From positions 17,832,712-17,892,711 of the forward strand of contig NC_087074.1 in the NCBI RefSeq assembly GCF_026151205.1: 60,000 nucleotides of DNA, written 5' to 3'. The notes under the pieces are model-generated. The model was not told the DNA's origin. It worked only from the letters and a program-made list of their open reading frames with translations, and ran no database searches. Positions 32,053-46,110 of this stretch are shown one piece after another (the stretch's first letter is position 1; every line of letters starts with the position of its first letter). The position numbers and the translations under genes are program-made. The stretch comes from Bolinopsis microptera (taxonomy: Eukaryota; Ctenophora; Tentaculata; Lobata; Bolinopsidae).

Positions 32053-33126
32053 ATGTACACGTCTTATTCTTCAAATGTACTCGATAATATGTACTATTTC
32101 CAATATGTACACAAACCGCCACAGTATGCAGCAGTATCGAGCTGCTAAGCTTTTAAAGATAAGGGAGACAAAAATAGCAACGTATTAAACAAGTATACTG
32201 TATACTATACGGACTATAAGTATACGTTGTACGTGATAATGATATGACCGTATTTTATGATGAATGATGAAGTTGGTATAATTTCTCGTAAGCAGTAATA
32301 GGGTATGAGGTAATGGTTTTAGCATATACTTTTGTAGGTATATGCTAAAGATCAGATGGTTTCAATTGTATTCATTAAAGGCCAGCTAGAGAACGATTTG
32401 AAAGTCACGTGACAGTAGTAAAGTGATTTATCATCATTCTGGACTCGCTGAACAGCTTCACACCTTAATTTAAGATTAAAATGAACTCTGGGAGCCTCCA
32501 CAAGTTATTGATTAAACGTTAGATCAGAGCTCTTGGGGGTGGTTTCTGAAAATCCGGAAATTTAGGCAGAATTATCGAAAAAGTCCCATTTATTTAAACT
32601 CTTTGACACTAATTACTCTGTTAGTTTCGATCCCTGTATTTTGAAGGAGTACTTAAATGTAACTGTGCCAAGCTTTTTCGACACTCAATGTATAATTGTC
32701 TATTTTAAGTAACTACACATTTTATTAACAAAGAATTTGAGTTGGTTTTGTGTATTCAGCATTATCGTTTTAATATGGCTTGAGAGATTATCGTTTGGAT
32801 GCCCTGCATGCTAATTCAATTGTTTAAGCTGGGTCAAATAGAGGAATTTTACACATAAGCTATTTCTCTGGTACCAACAAAGTATGTTGGAATTCTAGAC
32901 CGCAGAAATACGTGCATATTGTACTAGTCAACCAGAGATTGAAAATTGGGAGACGTTCAAATATATAGAAAATTCTAGTGTCACATATATTAAAGTTGTT
33001 TTGATTCGATATCTTACTCCGATCTGAATTTTGTGATATGTATGACGGACTAGAACACAATGAATACAATTTATATCGGTTTGTTTAGGATACCAAAGAA
33101 TATTTTAAAAGAGGGCCTCGGCTGAT
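32053..33126. other. Non-coding, nothing recognised
   Basis: AT-rich sequence with no supported gene or clear repeat. A short inverted pair, TTTAGCATATACTT and AGGTATATGCTAAA, is at about 32317-32347. Confidence 0.35.
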
Positions 33127-33183
33127 TACGTAATATGTGAACGACCCCTTATATAAGGTGTAAGGGGTCATTCACATATTACG
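33127..33183. repeat. Hairpin with about 23-bp arms
   Basis: CGTAATATGTGAACGACCCC is followed after a short AT-rich loop by its near-perfect reverse complement (one mismatch) ending CACATATTACG. It directly abuts the MITE-like element that starts at 33185. Confidence 0.85.
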
Positions 33184-33184
33184 A

Positions 33185-33955
33185 GCGTACTAAATCACTC
33201 TACATGGTCGATCTTCGAGATTTTTATAAAAGGCCCCCCGACCGTTGAAACCAACTTCAATCGATGTATTTTCGGACGCTGATTCCGAATCGAATCACCC
33301 CCATGACATAGGGTTAAAATGATCTATAGCGAGATATTGGCGAAAAACTGTCTCGATCACGTGATATGACCGTATAAGGAAGTTAGTCTAATTTCTCGTT
33401 AGGGTTAGCAGTTAGGCCCTCAGCCTGTCATTCCGCCTAATCTCTATGAACATGATAGCCTGAGGTCCCCAGGTATAAAACTTTGAAAGTAAAAGAGTTA
33501 GAGACCTCCGGTTTTTTGTAACATGTTCGTTTTGTAAAAGTAACGTTACCTCCCCAGGAGGAAAATTTAAGACAACGTAGTTGTTGAGTTTGCTTGATTC
33601 ACGATGTCAATCCTTCGCAGCTCGGTGAGGCCCAGTGGTGCATCTCGCCGATCTACCGAAGAAGGTGGTTACGAAGGTTGTTGCGAGAAGAATTATTTGA
33701 TGCGCGGCGCGGCCCAGTAGTGCATCGCGCTACAAAAGTTTGCAAGTTTAACTTTGCGGATTCCTGTACTCTGATTGGCTGAATTGTGTCACGTGGTAGC
33801 TGCTTGAACATTGGAATGCGTCACGCGTGCAAATCATCAATCATGCTTAATGTCGCGCGCGAGGTCGAGCCGTCTGTTTAAATTAAACCAACTCTAGTAC
33901 CACCACCAGCCAGTAACTTTTCCTATACTGGGGACTGTAGAGTGATTTAGCACGC
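33185..33955. mobile_element. MITE-like element related to 3936-4335, 771 bp
   Basis: The ends are 19-base inverted repeats: GCGTACTAAATCACTCTAC on the left and the same with one change on the right. The left 150 bases match the right half of the 3936-4335 element in inverted orientation, including GGACGCTGATTCCGAATC. The interior holds the interspersed repeat at 33420-33480 and a diverged inverted copy of the 4840-4930 sequence at 33598-33740. It looks like a composite with nested insertions. No coding capacity was found. Confidence 0.65.
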
Positions 33956-35102
33956 TCCCAACTTTCCTCGGGCAAGTTTTCGAGAAGTTAAGAAAGCGGG
34001 CAACATTTCGAAAAGAAAGCTCTATACTTCGAAGAAATTTAGACGAGTAACATCCGTCAAATTGTCAAGGAGACTCGGTGCAACTAGTAAAAAAACTGTA
34101 AAAACAACAAACATTAGACAATTAGGCCTCATGACTAATTAGACATTAGACAATTAGGCCTCATGAGATCGCTAAAACCTAAACAATTATAAATATCAAT
34201 GTAGAGGCCGGCGCGGTGCTACCGGGATTTTGAGGACTTATAATACTCGAGCTACTTTATTTTAGGTTAATATTCAAGTGATACACGAGTTATATTATTA
34301 TTAATATTATGTAGGTGACTCGAAAAGTTTTAAGTCAGGAAAACTGTATTAAAGGCTAGCTTTTACAAAATCATTGCGTAAATCATAAGGCTAGGCATTT
34401 GACATTTGTTGGTTTTGTTTGGCTAGGAAGCTCCCAAAGACTTTTTGATGAGTAAAATAAATTCTTCTCATCAATTTAAAATTGCCATTGGGGAGCGCAC
34501 TTTATTTGTTATTAGTATTAATTATTTTTACTGTTTACCGTTACGGAGATGAAATATAATATGCGCAAACCAACAATTAGAAATTAAAACCTCGTCCGAG
34601 CTATTTTAAAATCCACCTCAAAATCAAAATCAAATCCACCTCAAAATCAAATAGTTATAGTTATACTTATAGCGATAGTATCACTGATACTGATTAGATA
34701 TACTATATCATAAAACTGCTTATTATCCTAAAACTATTAAACAATTTTGAGAAATTTAAAAAAATATTAGTTTAACAGTAACACCCCGTGACAATACTCG
34801 TTAAAGATTTGTCAAACAGAAACTATTAGTCGTAATATTAGAAAATTATATATGCAACTTGGACCAAACTATTTCCATTCTTAAAACAGTGTTCAAAAAC
34901 ACAGTATTAATCAATTGAATAATGTTTTTGGGGTCAGAGAGTATATTTAGAGGCTCAATCTGGCACCGGTGCAAGTTTCTATGTCTTACAGAATTGCGCG
35001 GACACCAATTATCTTGTTTATGTAACTGTAAGCTAACGTTCACTGATCATCCAACTGACCGTTTCCAAAGAGCCAAAACATCTCTAAAAAGTGTCGATGC
35101 GA
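33956..35102. other. Non-coding, AT-rich
   Basis: No gene recognised. Two copies of ATTAGACAATTAGGCCTCATGA lie in tandem near 34115-34170, related to the AGGCCT palindromes at 3235-3346. This stretch includes the 3' flank of the receptor gene. Confidence 0.4.
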
Positions 35103-36829
35103 CTAGAGGGTCGTTCCAGGAGAGATAGTCTCGTCAATCTCAATGTACATCCGCTCATACTGGTGCCCGGAGAGACGAGCAGGGGCTTCTAACTTGTACT
35201 CCAGGCGGATTATCCGGAGAAAGGCTGACCGGAATTCTGGTAGGAGATGATACATGGAGAGTAACGAAACTAGTGGCTTCATATACAGCAGCTGAAAGAT
35301 AGAGAGTGGGTTATATTCCACTTGAGGGATCAGCAGCATTTGTCATACTCATACTATAAACCTACAAAAGATAAACTAGATTTATAATGAAAGTGAAAGT
35401 TTTTAAGTTCCAAATAGTTACAAATAGTTTACGGAAGTGTGTGACTATACTGGGACACCATGTGATGAAATATTAATAAGAGATTAGGATATCTCACCAT
35501 GAATGTAGCAGCCCTTCTGACAATAACAGAAGTAGAGATAGGGTAGGTGGTTCTGGTAAAGTGGCGGCTGATTTCATCAACCCACCACAAGGTGAACAGG
35601 AGACAGTAACTGAGGAACACCATAACCGTGCACGACCACCCACTTCTTATCTGAAACCAAGTTAGATTGTTAAGGGTTGTTAATGTCTGTGGTTGGAGTT
35701 AACCGGATGAAATTCACAAATTACTCGGCGTGTACATCTTAAATCGCGGATCTTCTATAACATTTTTCAGTATCACCCTTAATCACCCTTGATCACCCTT
35801 GTCATCACCCTTATCAGTTATCATACTGGTGTAAAGTGTAAACTGACCCTCTTTTTGCCAGAATGAATTCCCTTGATGATGGACACAATGCAGAGAGTGA
35901 TAGGTAAGAAGTACTGAAGACAGAAGAGGAGGGAGAAGAGAAGGTTGTACTCTACGGAGTGTTTGGGCAGGGAGAAGAGAGCAGCATCACTCGAGATACA
36001 CATCGCGTGAGTCCAGGACATGTGGTAATTCTGAAGGGGACGTTTAGTCGGAGAGAGAAACATTTTGGAGTTATCTCGATGAATTCTGAAGCTTAAGATC
36101 TACAGACAGTAATCTACTGATCCATTACCATACGAATATACCTTGAATAACTTCAAGTGCAGCACCATTGAGGTTTTCAATTTTGATCGAGGATTAATAA
36201 AAACAAGAACTGAGTAAAATTCCACACTAACCCGAGAGGTAATAAGAGGTCCAACAGCAAGAAGTCCAGCCACAGTCCAGATAGCTCCGGTAGTGAGATA
36301 ATATCCCAGTCTGGTAATGGTCACGTGCCACATTTTTATGAGATGAGCCAGAGTCAGGCACCACCAGGTTACAGCTAGGGTCGTGCTGAATATTACTCCG
36401 CAAACGTTACATAATATGTCCATTTCCATCGTAACTGCACGTCCGGTTACAAGTGCCTGTTAGGGAGAAATCCAGATAGTCTTGGGTACTTCAGAGTTTT
36501 ATTGGAATTTATGGTTGTGATTTGAAAGTGCACAATGTTAAAAACCAACCAAAAGGTTGTCATCAGCCGAAGAGCAGATGAAAGAAGTACCATGTTTGAG
36601 GTTGCTGGTATTTGGAAATTGAACGAACCTTGAGGGTGTAAGCCTGGCAGAAAACCAGCAGTATGTCGCAGAATACCAGGTGTCCTAGAACAGACACGTG
36701 GTGATCTGAGCGGAGTTTCACCACCGCTATCAGGGCCAAGACATTGAAGAAGAGTGTGAACACGGCCAGTGGTATCAAACACGTGATACAAAACCCGTCC
36801 AGTATCTCTACTAGCTTCAGGTTGTACAT
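35103..36829 (-). CDS. Class A-like seven-transmembrane receptor, five exons
   Basis: Exons (minus) 36829-36629, 36456-36232, 36030-35848, 35650-35498 and 35291-35103 join with all introns in phase 0, giving 316 residues. TM1 has FFNVLALIAVVKLR with the conserved Asn. TM2 has HLVFCDILLVF with the conserved Asp. TM3 ends LTLAHLIKM, so no DRY triplet. TM4 has the conserved Trp (GAIWTVAG), and TM5 has Pro (QYFLPITL). TM6 has FTLWWVDE in place of CWxP. TM7 has MKPLVSLLSMYHLLPEFRSAF, where KPLVS replaces NPxxY. The last acceptor, a pyrimidine-rich CTCTATCTTTCAG, was chosen because it restores TM7 in frame. The N-terminus is short with no signal peptide. An orphan rhodopsin-like receptor is the best description; the ligand is unknown. 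Confidence 0.82.
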
Positions 36830-36869
36830 CTTAATACTGAATAGTGAATACAAGGGTTAGTAAGCTAGT

Positions 36870-36976
36870 TGATAAGTTAGTTAGTTAGTTAGTTGGTTAG
36901 TTGGATAGTTGGTTAGTTGGTTAGTTGGATAGTTGGATAGTTGGTTAGTTGGATAGTTGGATAGTTGGATAGTTGG

Positions 36977-37016
<40 letters not shown>

Positions 37017-37040
37017 TAAGTTAGTTAGTTAGTTAGTTAG

Positions 37041-37095
<55 letters not shown>

Positions 37096-37140
37096 GATAG
37101 TTGGTTAGTTGGTTAGTTGGTTAGTTGGTTATTCAGTTGT
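36870..37140. repeat. 8-bp minisatellite (TTAGTTGG/ATAGTTGG)
   Basis: Tandem TTAGTTGG and GATAGTTG units, with shorter TTAG units at the left edge and in the middle. It lies about 40 bases upstream of the receptor's start codon, so it is in or next to its promoter or 5' leader region. Confidence 0.92.
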
Positions 37141-37837
<697 letters not shown>

Positions 37838-38120
37838 GCACTGATTTTCCGAAAATCAGGGTATTTTCAGGGACGATCAGGGTCTTTGATGTTTCTCTCT
37901 CTGTCTCACACACAAATATATCACGAGTTGCAGTTAGTTAGTAATACACTAAACTTACAAAACAATCAGCAGGAGCTAATTGCCAACGTGCGATGGTATT
38001 ATGCTGTATCAGTTCACAGTTTGCTTACTTCCGTATATAGGTCACGGTGCAAACCTGATTAACCCAGGATACAAACTTAACCTATGCTTATTGCAGAACT
38101 TCATGGTGGATAGTTACTGT

Positions 38121-39000
38121 GGTTATACCTTACCAGCTGTGGTTATACCTTACCAGCTGTGGTTATACCTTACCAGCTGTGGTTATACCTTACCAGCTGA
38201 GGTTATACCTTACCAGCTGAGGTTATACCTTACCAGCTGAGGTTATACCTTACCAGCTGAGGTTATACCTTACCAGCTGAGGTTATACCTTACCAGCTGA
38301 GGTTATACCTTACCAGCTGTGGTTATACCTTACCAGCTGAGGTTATACCTTACCAGCTGAGGTTATACCTTACCAGCTGAGGTTATACCTTACCAGCTGT
38401 GGTTATACCTTACCAGCTGAGGTTATACCTTACCAGCTGAGGTTATACCTTACCAGCTGAGGTTATACCTTACCAGCTGAGGTTATACCTTACCAGCTGA
38501 GGTTATACCTTACCAGCTGTGGTTATACCTTACCAGCTGAGGTTATACCTTACCAGCTGTGGTTATACCTTACCAGCTGAGGTTATACCTTACCAGCTGA
38601 GGTTATACCTTACCAGCTGAGGTTATACCTTACCAGCTGAGGTTATACCTTACCAGCTGAGGTTATACCTTACCAGCTGTGGTTATACCTTACCAGCTGA
38701 GGTTATACCTTACCAGCTGAGGTTATACCTTACCAGCTGAGGTTATACCTTACCAGCTGAGGTTATACCTTACCAGCTGAGGTTATACCTTACCAGCTGA
38801 GGTTATACCTTACCAGCTGAGGTTATACCTTACCAGCTGAGGTTATACCTTACCAGCTGAGGTTATACCTTACCAGCTGTGGTTATACCTTACCAGCTGA
38901 GGTTATACCTTACCAACTGAGGTTATACCTTACCAGCTGAGGTTATACCTTACCAACTGGGGTTATACCTTACCAGCTGAGGTTATACCTTACCAGCTGA
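38121..39000. repeat. 20-bp minisatellite, 44 copies, each with an E-box
   Basis: The unit GGTTATACCTTACCAGCTGA, or the same ending in GT, is repeated exactly 44 times with no length change. Variation is almost confined to the last base (A or T). Two units carry CAACTG instead of CAGCTG, and one ends in GG. Every unit keeps a CANNTG E-box. Confidence 0.97.
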
Positions 39001-42000
39001 GGTAACCAATACTGAAATATGTTATACCTGGGCACCACAGGTTAAAGTGTTCATAAACACGATCGAAGATATGGCTTTAAAATATCCTTTTGTGCTCCAC
39101 TATTAGTTTTATTAAACAAGGCCCTCTTCACACACGAAGAGGAAACCGTGGAAACTAGTCGCCTGTACTGGATTTGCATAATTAAAATGGTAGCCAAGCT
39201 AGGACTTTACGAAGATTAGTTTTATCTCTTGCAGGCGTGCAACCCGAGTCCTTAAAGTTAACTTTCAATCAATAATCATCCTGCAACAAAAACTTATCTG
39301 AAACGAGCAAGGCAGCAACTAAACAGGACTGAGGGACATGGAGCTCTTAGAAGTGTAACCCTAAATTTAAACCTGATGTATTTAATGAAATGTCAGGGGG
39401 CACTGTGATCTCCAGGGAGCTGGGGGTAACAGAAAACCACGAAACAAGCGGACTAAACCCGGCACTGTAAACAATGTGCTCAGTCGTTAGCAAGAACTTG
39501 CATTAACAAACAATTAAACGTGGGGAAATAAAGGTAAAGCATGCGTTTGAGCTGGCGTAGAGGTATGTGTATTCGTGTAATGAGGTCATCTTTATAAATA
39601 TAGTACTGTATAGTGTATATACTGCAAAGCTTTCAACAGAACTGGGACGGAGTTAGCGCTACTTTTTGGGTACCCAACATGTGAAAGACTCAGGTAGTTT
39701 CGGGTTATGTGAAACGCTCATCTCAGGGTGTTTATCTAGGAGCGTGGTGTCACGTGATCAAGTGATCCTAGAGAGGTCAGATTCTAACTGTGGTTTCAAA
39801 CTGAGCAAATACCATGTATACCGGCATCCGTATTTGATCATCAGTTTACACATTGGTTCATAACTTAGGTTTGCAACATAAATATAATCATGACTGAATT
39901 TGATACTTTTTAAATCCATAACGTAAGATCTTAAGAATAAGAATGAGAAATCACACTATGCATCCTGACGGCCATGGGGTTGTACAAAACTAGCAAATAA
40001 CTCTAACCATAGTAAACATCCAAAACCACATCAGAAATTAGAAACCCTCAAAATCACAAGGATGGACTACAGGGTGTGTACCTGGAAGGAGGATCAGTAA
40101 GGAGGGGGGGGGGGGGGTAATGAGGAGGTGAGAAGAGTACATACTGACTGTCTGACCTGTCATCACTCCACAACGTTCCCAGGAGTCTCCCACTTAGCGG
40201 CACAGAACATAGAGTCGAGCATATCATCATACTGGATTCGTGCATATCATCCCTCTTAAATTGGATACGTGCATTGTCTACATCAAACCGTGCTATGACC
40301 CAGAAAATATGACAATCAAACCACTTATAAATATAAAGCTGGATTGATTCCTAATTATTTCCTTATCTAAATGTGGTCGTAATTGATGAGAAGCACGAAC
40401 TGGAATATCTAAACTCAAAGTCAGATTAAGGAATCGAAGCTACTACTGGTACTGGTACTATTCAGTATAATTCTATACGTTTTACTCTGACTCAACCGAT
40501 TAAAGACGTTACATATTTCATATGCACAGTGGTAACAGTTCTATTTTAGGAAATAGCTAAAAATATAAACTGACAGATTGAACACAATGAGTTGAACTCT
40601 AAGTGATAGTAGCAAATTCTAGGCGTGAAGATGAAAGGTGGTTAGAAGTTATTCAAGTCGAAGTTCAATACTCAAAAGGCGGCTGCTACAAGTACAATAC
40701 AATCACATTCACAATTCACATACTATTATAATACATGAACATTAAAAGAATCATGACATGTATAACAGTTTTAAACTCTCCTGACAATGAATGGCAGAAT
40801 CGCCACAAATTCACACTAGTGAGTATTTAAACATTGTACTTTTAAGACTTTGAAGTTGATCATTAACATTTGTAAATCATGAAAGTTTGAAAACAGTTTA
40901 GCTTTTCACACATTATTTAGGCAAGGAAAACAATGAAAACAAAGCAATTGAATTTAGGTCGCACTTAATCTGCTTGTCTGGACCTAGCAACACTCATCAC
41001 TAGAGATTTAAAAGGAAATTAAAAATTATCTATTATACAATTAGACAATTACCAATTTGAATTAATATTCATTCGACCACAATGTCTCGGAATTTAATAG
41101 TCGAGATCGGGGATCAAGATAATTGAAGAAGTGCTTATAATAACTAAATAAAGAAAACAGGATACAATAAATGAGAAACTGAAAGACATCGAGCTAATAG
41201 TAATAGATGTCATTAAAGAAAACATAAAATTTTAATCAAATCAAATAGGGAAACGAAATAGGAGACACGTTAAACTCAAAACCCTTTTGAGCAGGAAACT
41301 ATTGACTGAGAAATTGAAAACAAGTCTCCATCAGATCGTTACAAAGAGGAACTTCTAAGAGTTTTTTCCCGGTTTTAGTAACAGCCCACGCCACAAACCA
41401 GCCGGCAGGCCGAGAGAAACAAGGGAAACTACACAAGATATCGGCCAGGCACCAAATATCGTGTCTTAACTTTGAAGAAATGAAAGTTTTGAGAGGTGGT
41501 ATCTTGGCATGTGCTGGAGAGGTGACTGTCAAAATTAGTGAAATAGAGACTTGTTGGTATTCTTAAGTCAGAGGTAAATGATTCATCGTCAAAAATAAAA
41601 CGACCCATTTAAACAGTTATAGAGATATAGGGAGAAGTACTGACTGTCGGCGAGCTGAGAGTGTGCTCTTGTTACAACTACAAAGAGTTGCTCGTCAAAG
41701 GGGCGTTCTCTCCTCATTAAAACCCTAAATTTGGTCATTATACCCAGCAGCCTTACAAAGATCGGAGAGATCAGCTAAAAAGGGAGCTGTAGTTGTAACT
41801 GAAAGCGGTGGAGTAACACGGACCCCGGACAATCTTTCGACACCTCGACCTGCCTCAGATCGGGGAGGGGTGCCGATAAGTGCCCACGTGACAGTGCCCA
41901 CGTGACAGTGACTAGGTCAGGTGGGGGACACGTGGGCTTGTGGTGTTCGGTGTCATCATGTCTCTTTCACGGCCCTGACAGGGAACACGATGTCTGCCGT

Positions 42001-43891
42001 GATGTTGAACAGTGACACGTGTGGGAAGAATACGAGCTGCAGCCGGGCAGGTAATGGCTGTTTCGTCCGGCAAAGACAAACATGCTGAACATGGTGATCG
42101 GACAATTAATGTAAACAAACACGCAGTGCAGTACGGCTTGCAGTTCCTGGACAGTAGCTTCGTATCAGTCGACAGAGTGTGCATTTCACCAAGTGGTGTA
42201 GGTAGTACGGGTCAGTCAAACTCAAATGATTCCGAGGAAACCTTAGTACATCAACATGACGAGCCGCTGACCGGCCATCTTCAAGAAAATCATTTTAATT
42301 TGACAACTGCTCTAACTTATACCAATCTCCCAGTAAAAATGTCTTATCTTCTCCCCGGCGTTAATCCTGGCAAAATGCTCCGTATTTATTAGTGGCAGGT
42401 GCTTTACCTCTCTACTTGAGTTTTACAGGCTTATCGCCTTGTTGGCAGGTGCTTTATAAGTATTAAGTATTGGTTCCCCCAATTCTAACTTATCAGCTCC
42501 TATTTCAGAACTAGAGAGCAGGTGTGTATCTGAAGCTAGCTCTGTGGACTGGTAACTGCTCAAAATTCATATCCTTATCAGCCCAGTATATTTGTTCAAA
42601 TATTAGCCTTAATGGCACCGGTCCTGTGATGAAGTTACGTACTGGCGGAACGTGTTTTAAGAAAATCACATCAAGCATTAACAAAAAAACAGGTCCTGAA
42701 AATACTAGCATATCTCAAATGTTACTCGTAAGCTCACCAACCCTTCAAAAAGGAATGCAACATGAGTCATGACAGACGACAGTGACATTATAAATACAGT
42801 TCGCAGGATCGTGCAGGCTGCTATTGTCATCCCGAAATTGGAAATGCAATATCAATATACAGCTAGCGCCGACAAACCTATACCAGTTCCAACAAAGACG
42901 CATAGTAGAGATGTGAAATGAGATGTAGGAAACGACGAAACGTGCCTGCTTTAGTGTCCTGGTCATGGTCACAATTGTGACAGGGAATTTGACAATCTCG
43001 AGACAGCATCTTAACAAATGTACAATATCCTTCTATCCTGATTGGACGAAGTTCTCAATATTGAGATACATTGCACACGACTGGTTGAAAAAATTTATAA
43101 CCTGAAAGTATCATTTTATATTTGAAACTGGTACTCAATTACCAGTTTTCTGCAATCTGAAATCTCCCATCGGAACATGGGAAAAGGTATAAAATATCAG
43201 AACACTGAAGGTTGGCCAGAAATCGTCATGAATTGATTTGGCACAAAAGGTGGAGAAGAGAGAAGTTATCCAGCTTCTGTCTTCACAGTCCAGCAAGCAG
43301 CCAAATTTCCTGTTCTATTGAACTTATAAATAGCGGTTATATTGATAACCAGGTCCTGATGCAGGGCTATTGTGCTGCTGTATGTACCCTGCCTCTGCAA
43401 CATGATCCTTTACAAGCCAGGGATCACATTTAACCAGGGGTTCACATAGGGCTAAGTACACTGAAGTCGAAAAAAGAGCCATATGTCAGGCCGAAACTTT
43501 TATGTCGAGAATTGGAAGCCCGACATTGTTGTTGTGTGAGGAGATCCTGTGGAATACCGCGGAGGAAGGAACTCAAATTGAACGACTGGAGTTGCATGGT
43601 ATAATGGTTGTGGGCACATGATATAGTGTTCTACTGGGGAATGTGGTGCAATGTGCTGGAATTGTCGTCTTGTTAAGCTAAAACAGAGGATCATATCACG
43701 TAGAAAATAACATCTGAATTTGAATACATATCTAAAACACGCAAGAGGACAGAAAACATATAGAAAAAAAAGAGGACTGCGGTAATACTAATAAGAACAA
43801 GGGCAAATATAAAGATCAATAGGGTGTGTGGTGTACCAAAAGTAGTTACTAAAACGTGTAAATGATACACTATTAGATAAAATAACAACTT
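39001..43891. other. About 4.9 kb without a supportable gene
   Basis: Open frames at 41299-41532 (minus) and 42012-42392 (plus) have no recognisable domain or convincing splice context. A G14 run is at 40104-40117. Four CACGTG boxes occur at 41885, 41899, 41929 and 42016. Exons of an unrecognised gene could be hidden here, but I cannot support any. Confidence 0.4.
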
Positions 43892-44005
43892 AAAACCATA
43901 CTAAACTACAATAAAACCACACTAAATTACAATAAAACCACACTAAACTATGTCATAAAACCACACTAAACTACAATAAAACCACACTAAACTACAATAA
44001 AACCA
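43892..44005. repeat. 21-bp minisatellite, about five copies
   Basis: The tandem unit is AAAACCACACTAAACTACAAT; one unit carries a two-base expansion (ACTATGTCAT). Confidence 0.9.
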
Positions 44006-44326
44006 GTGCTAAAAGAAATAGCACAGTTTTTCTCACAGCGGCTAGAATGCAGGATAAATATATAAACTGCGCATAATATCATATATAACATAATATATAA
44101 TAGTAACATTTTCAAGCAGACTGTTAAGCATCAACTACAATAACGCCTAGCCGTGCCTTTACAGCTTTACACCACTGTTAAAGTTTATATAATGCTACCA
44201 CAACTTGTAGAGATTACAGTTAGATCTTGTAGTAAGTTAGGGAGATGTACTAGAAGCAGGATGTGGGGCAGGTTACAGAGCATGACACGTGGTGTGATGA
44301 CACGTGGTGTGGAGGGTAGGTCCTGG

Positions 44327-44685
<359 letters not shown>

Positions 44686-44733
44686 CATTACAATTACACG
44701 TGTTCACAGGGAGGTGTCAGTAATTAGTGAGTA

Positions 44734-45575
44734 CCTTACTCGGGAATAAATATTATAGCGGGTTAATTTATGACTGGGAAAATTAATGACCGGGAAAAAT
44801 ATGGCGGACTTTCCCAAAACCCGCCAAATTATCCCGGTCATGTATTTACCGGTGGCCGACCTTTCAAGTTTTTTTTCAGAGGTAAACAAATTTTCAACCG
44901 AAATTTTTGTTTTTGTTACTTGTTAAAGAAGTTATTTCAATTTACAGTTATTGATATTACTCAGAAATAGAAAAAAAAGACACGTCTATTTAAAGGAAAA
45001 TAAATCTAAGCAATAATAAGTCAAATCTTCATTAAAGCGTATTCTCATTATCGCTAATGTCCCCTCCATTATCATTATTGATATCCCCCTGCTGCTGACC
45101 GTCAAATTCGAAGTTGTATTGTTGTCCTAACAAGACTTTCATTTTGTCCGCTAATGGGGCTACTGCTCTGAAGGTCAGCCGGAGCTTAAGATGTATATTA
45201 TATATTATTATTATTTTCGTTTTCTTCTATAACATATAAATTGTTTTCTTCTCTACGATTCACTGATTCATGGGCAAGAGAAGTGAGAATCACGGTCCAC
45301 CCTGAAATCTGATTTCTATAACCAAATTGTGATTTTTATAACGAAATTATGGTAGCAACCGCCAATAAAGTTACAGCCCTCCATCCACTGCTTCAAAAGT
45401 CTTCTCTAGCACATATGAGACTTCAGGTAAAATATGATGATCACCACCCCCTTGGAACCCCATAATCTGAGTCGGCGGGTTTTTTTATGACTGGTAAAAT
45501 TTTTGACCGGGAAAAATATGGCAGAATCTTCCAAAACCCACCACTTTATCCCGGTTATAATATTCCCGAGTAAGG
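44734..45575. mobile_element. 842-bp DNA transposon remnant (MITE-like), TA target site
   Basis: The ends carry CCTTACTCGGGAATA as terminal inverted repeats. Inside these, both ends share inverted ACCGGGAAAAATATGGC and AAACCC(G/A)CC(A)-type subterminal words, extending the homology to about 110 bases. TA flanks both ends (44732-44733, 45576-45577), consistent with a Tc1/mariner-type target. No transposase is present. Confidence 0.85.
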
Positions 45576-45577
45576 TA

Positions 45578-46110
45578 GTTACAATAATGGGCGCAGCTAT
45601 TAGGGGGGAGTGGAGGACTGAGTGTTACTATTAGTGGGGGCACCCACTAATAGTGTTAACCCACACTTTGAAACAGGTTGTAGTTTGAGGGTGTGAACTT
45701 TCACCTCTAATCTACAACTCCAGTGACAGGTAAAGGAAGTGTTACTGATTGTCGGATTCTCCGGTGCACGGTTTTAATTTGTTGCGTGATTTATAATTAT
45801 TGAGATATCAGATATTGATCATGAGAACGCAATTGACGAAAATCATAACGTTCATCATTTTTGTTAGATACCGCAAATTCGAGTACAGCTATTGCTGGAT
45901 CATGCCCTTCGCTTAACTCAAAATGAAACATTATTATAAAAATTGTCAAACTTAAAACTTTCTCATGCGGTGGTTGACAAATGATTATCCCTACTAATAA
46001 CTTAAAACCATCACCAACAAAAGGTCACCATTAAAAACTGCATCAATACAATTGGTTAAAACAGGTCTAAATAAAATGATCAGCTGTAAATAAATCATGA
46101 AACAGTTCTA
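45578..46110. other. Intergenic sequence, 3' flank of DDX10
   Basis: No gene recognised; AT-rich sequence. GGGGGCACCCACTAATAGTG and a nearby CTATTAGGGGGG-like word suggest a small inverted repeat near 45597-45655. Confidence 0.35.

Noticed and set aside
42012-42392. 126-residue open frame
   Set aside because: No recognisable domain, no clear splice or start context, and composition near that of surrounding sequence.
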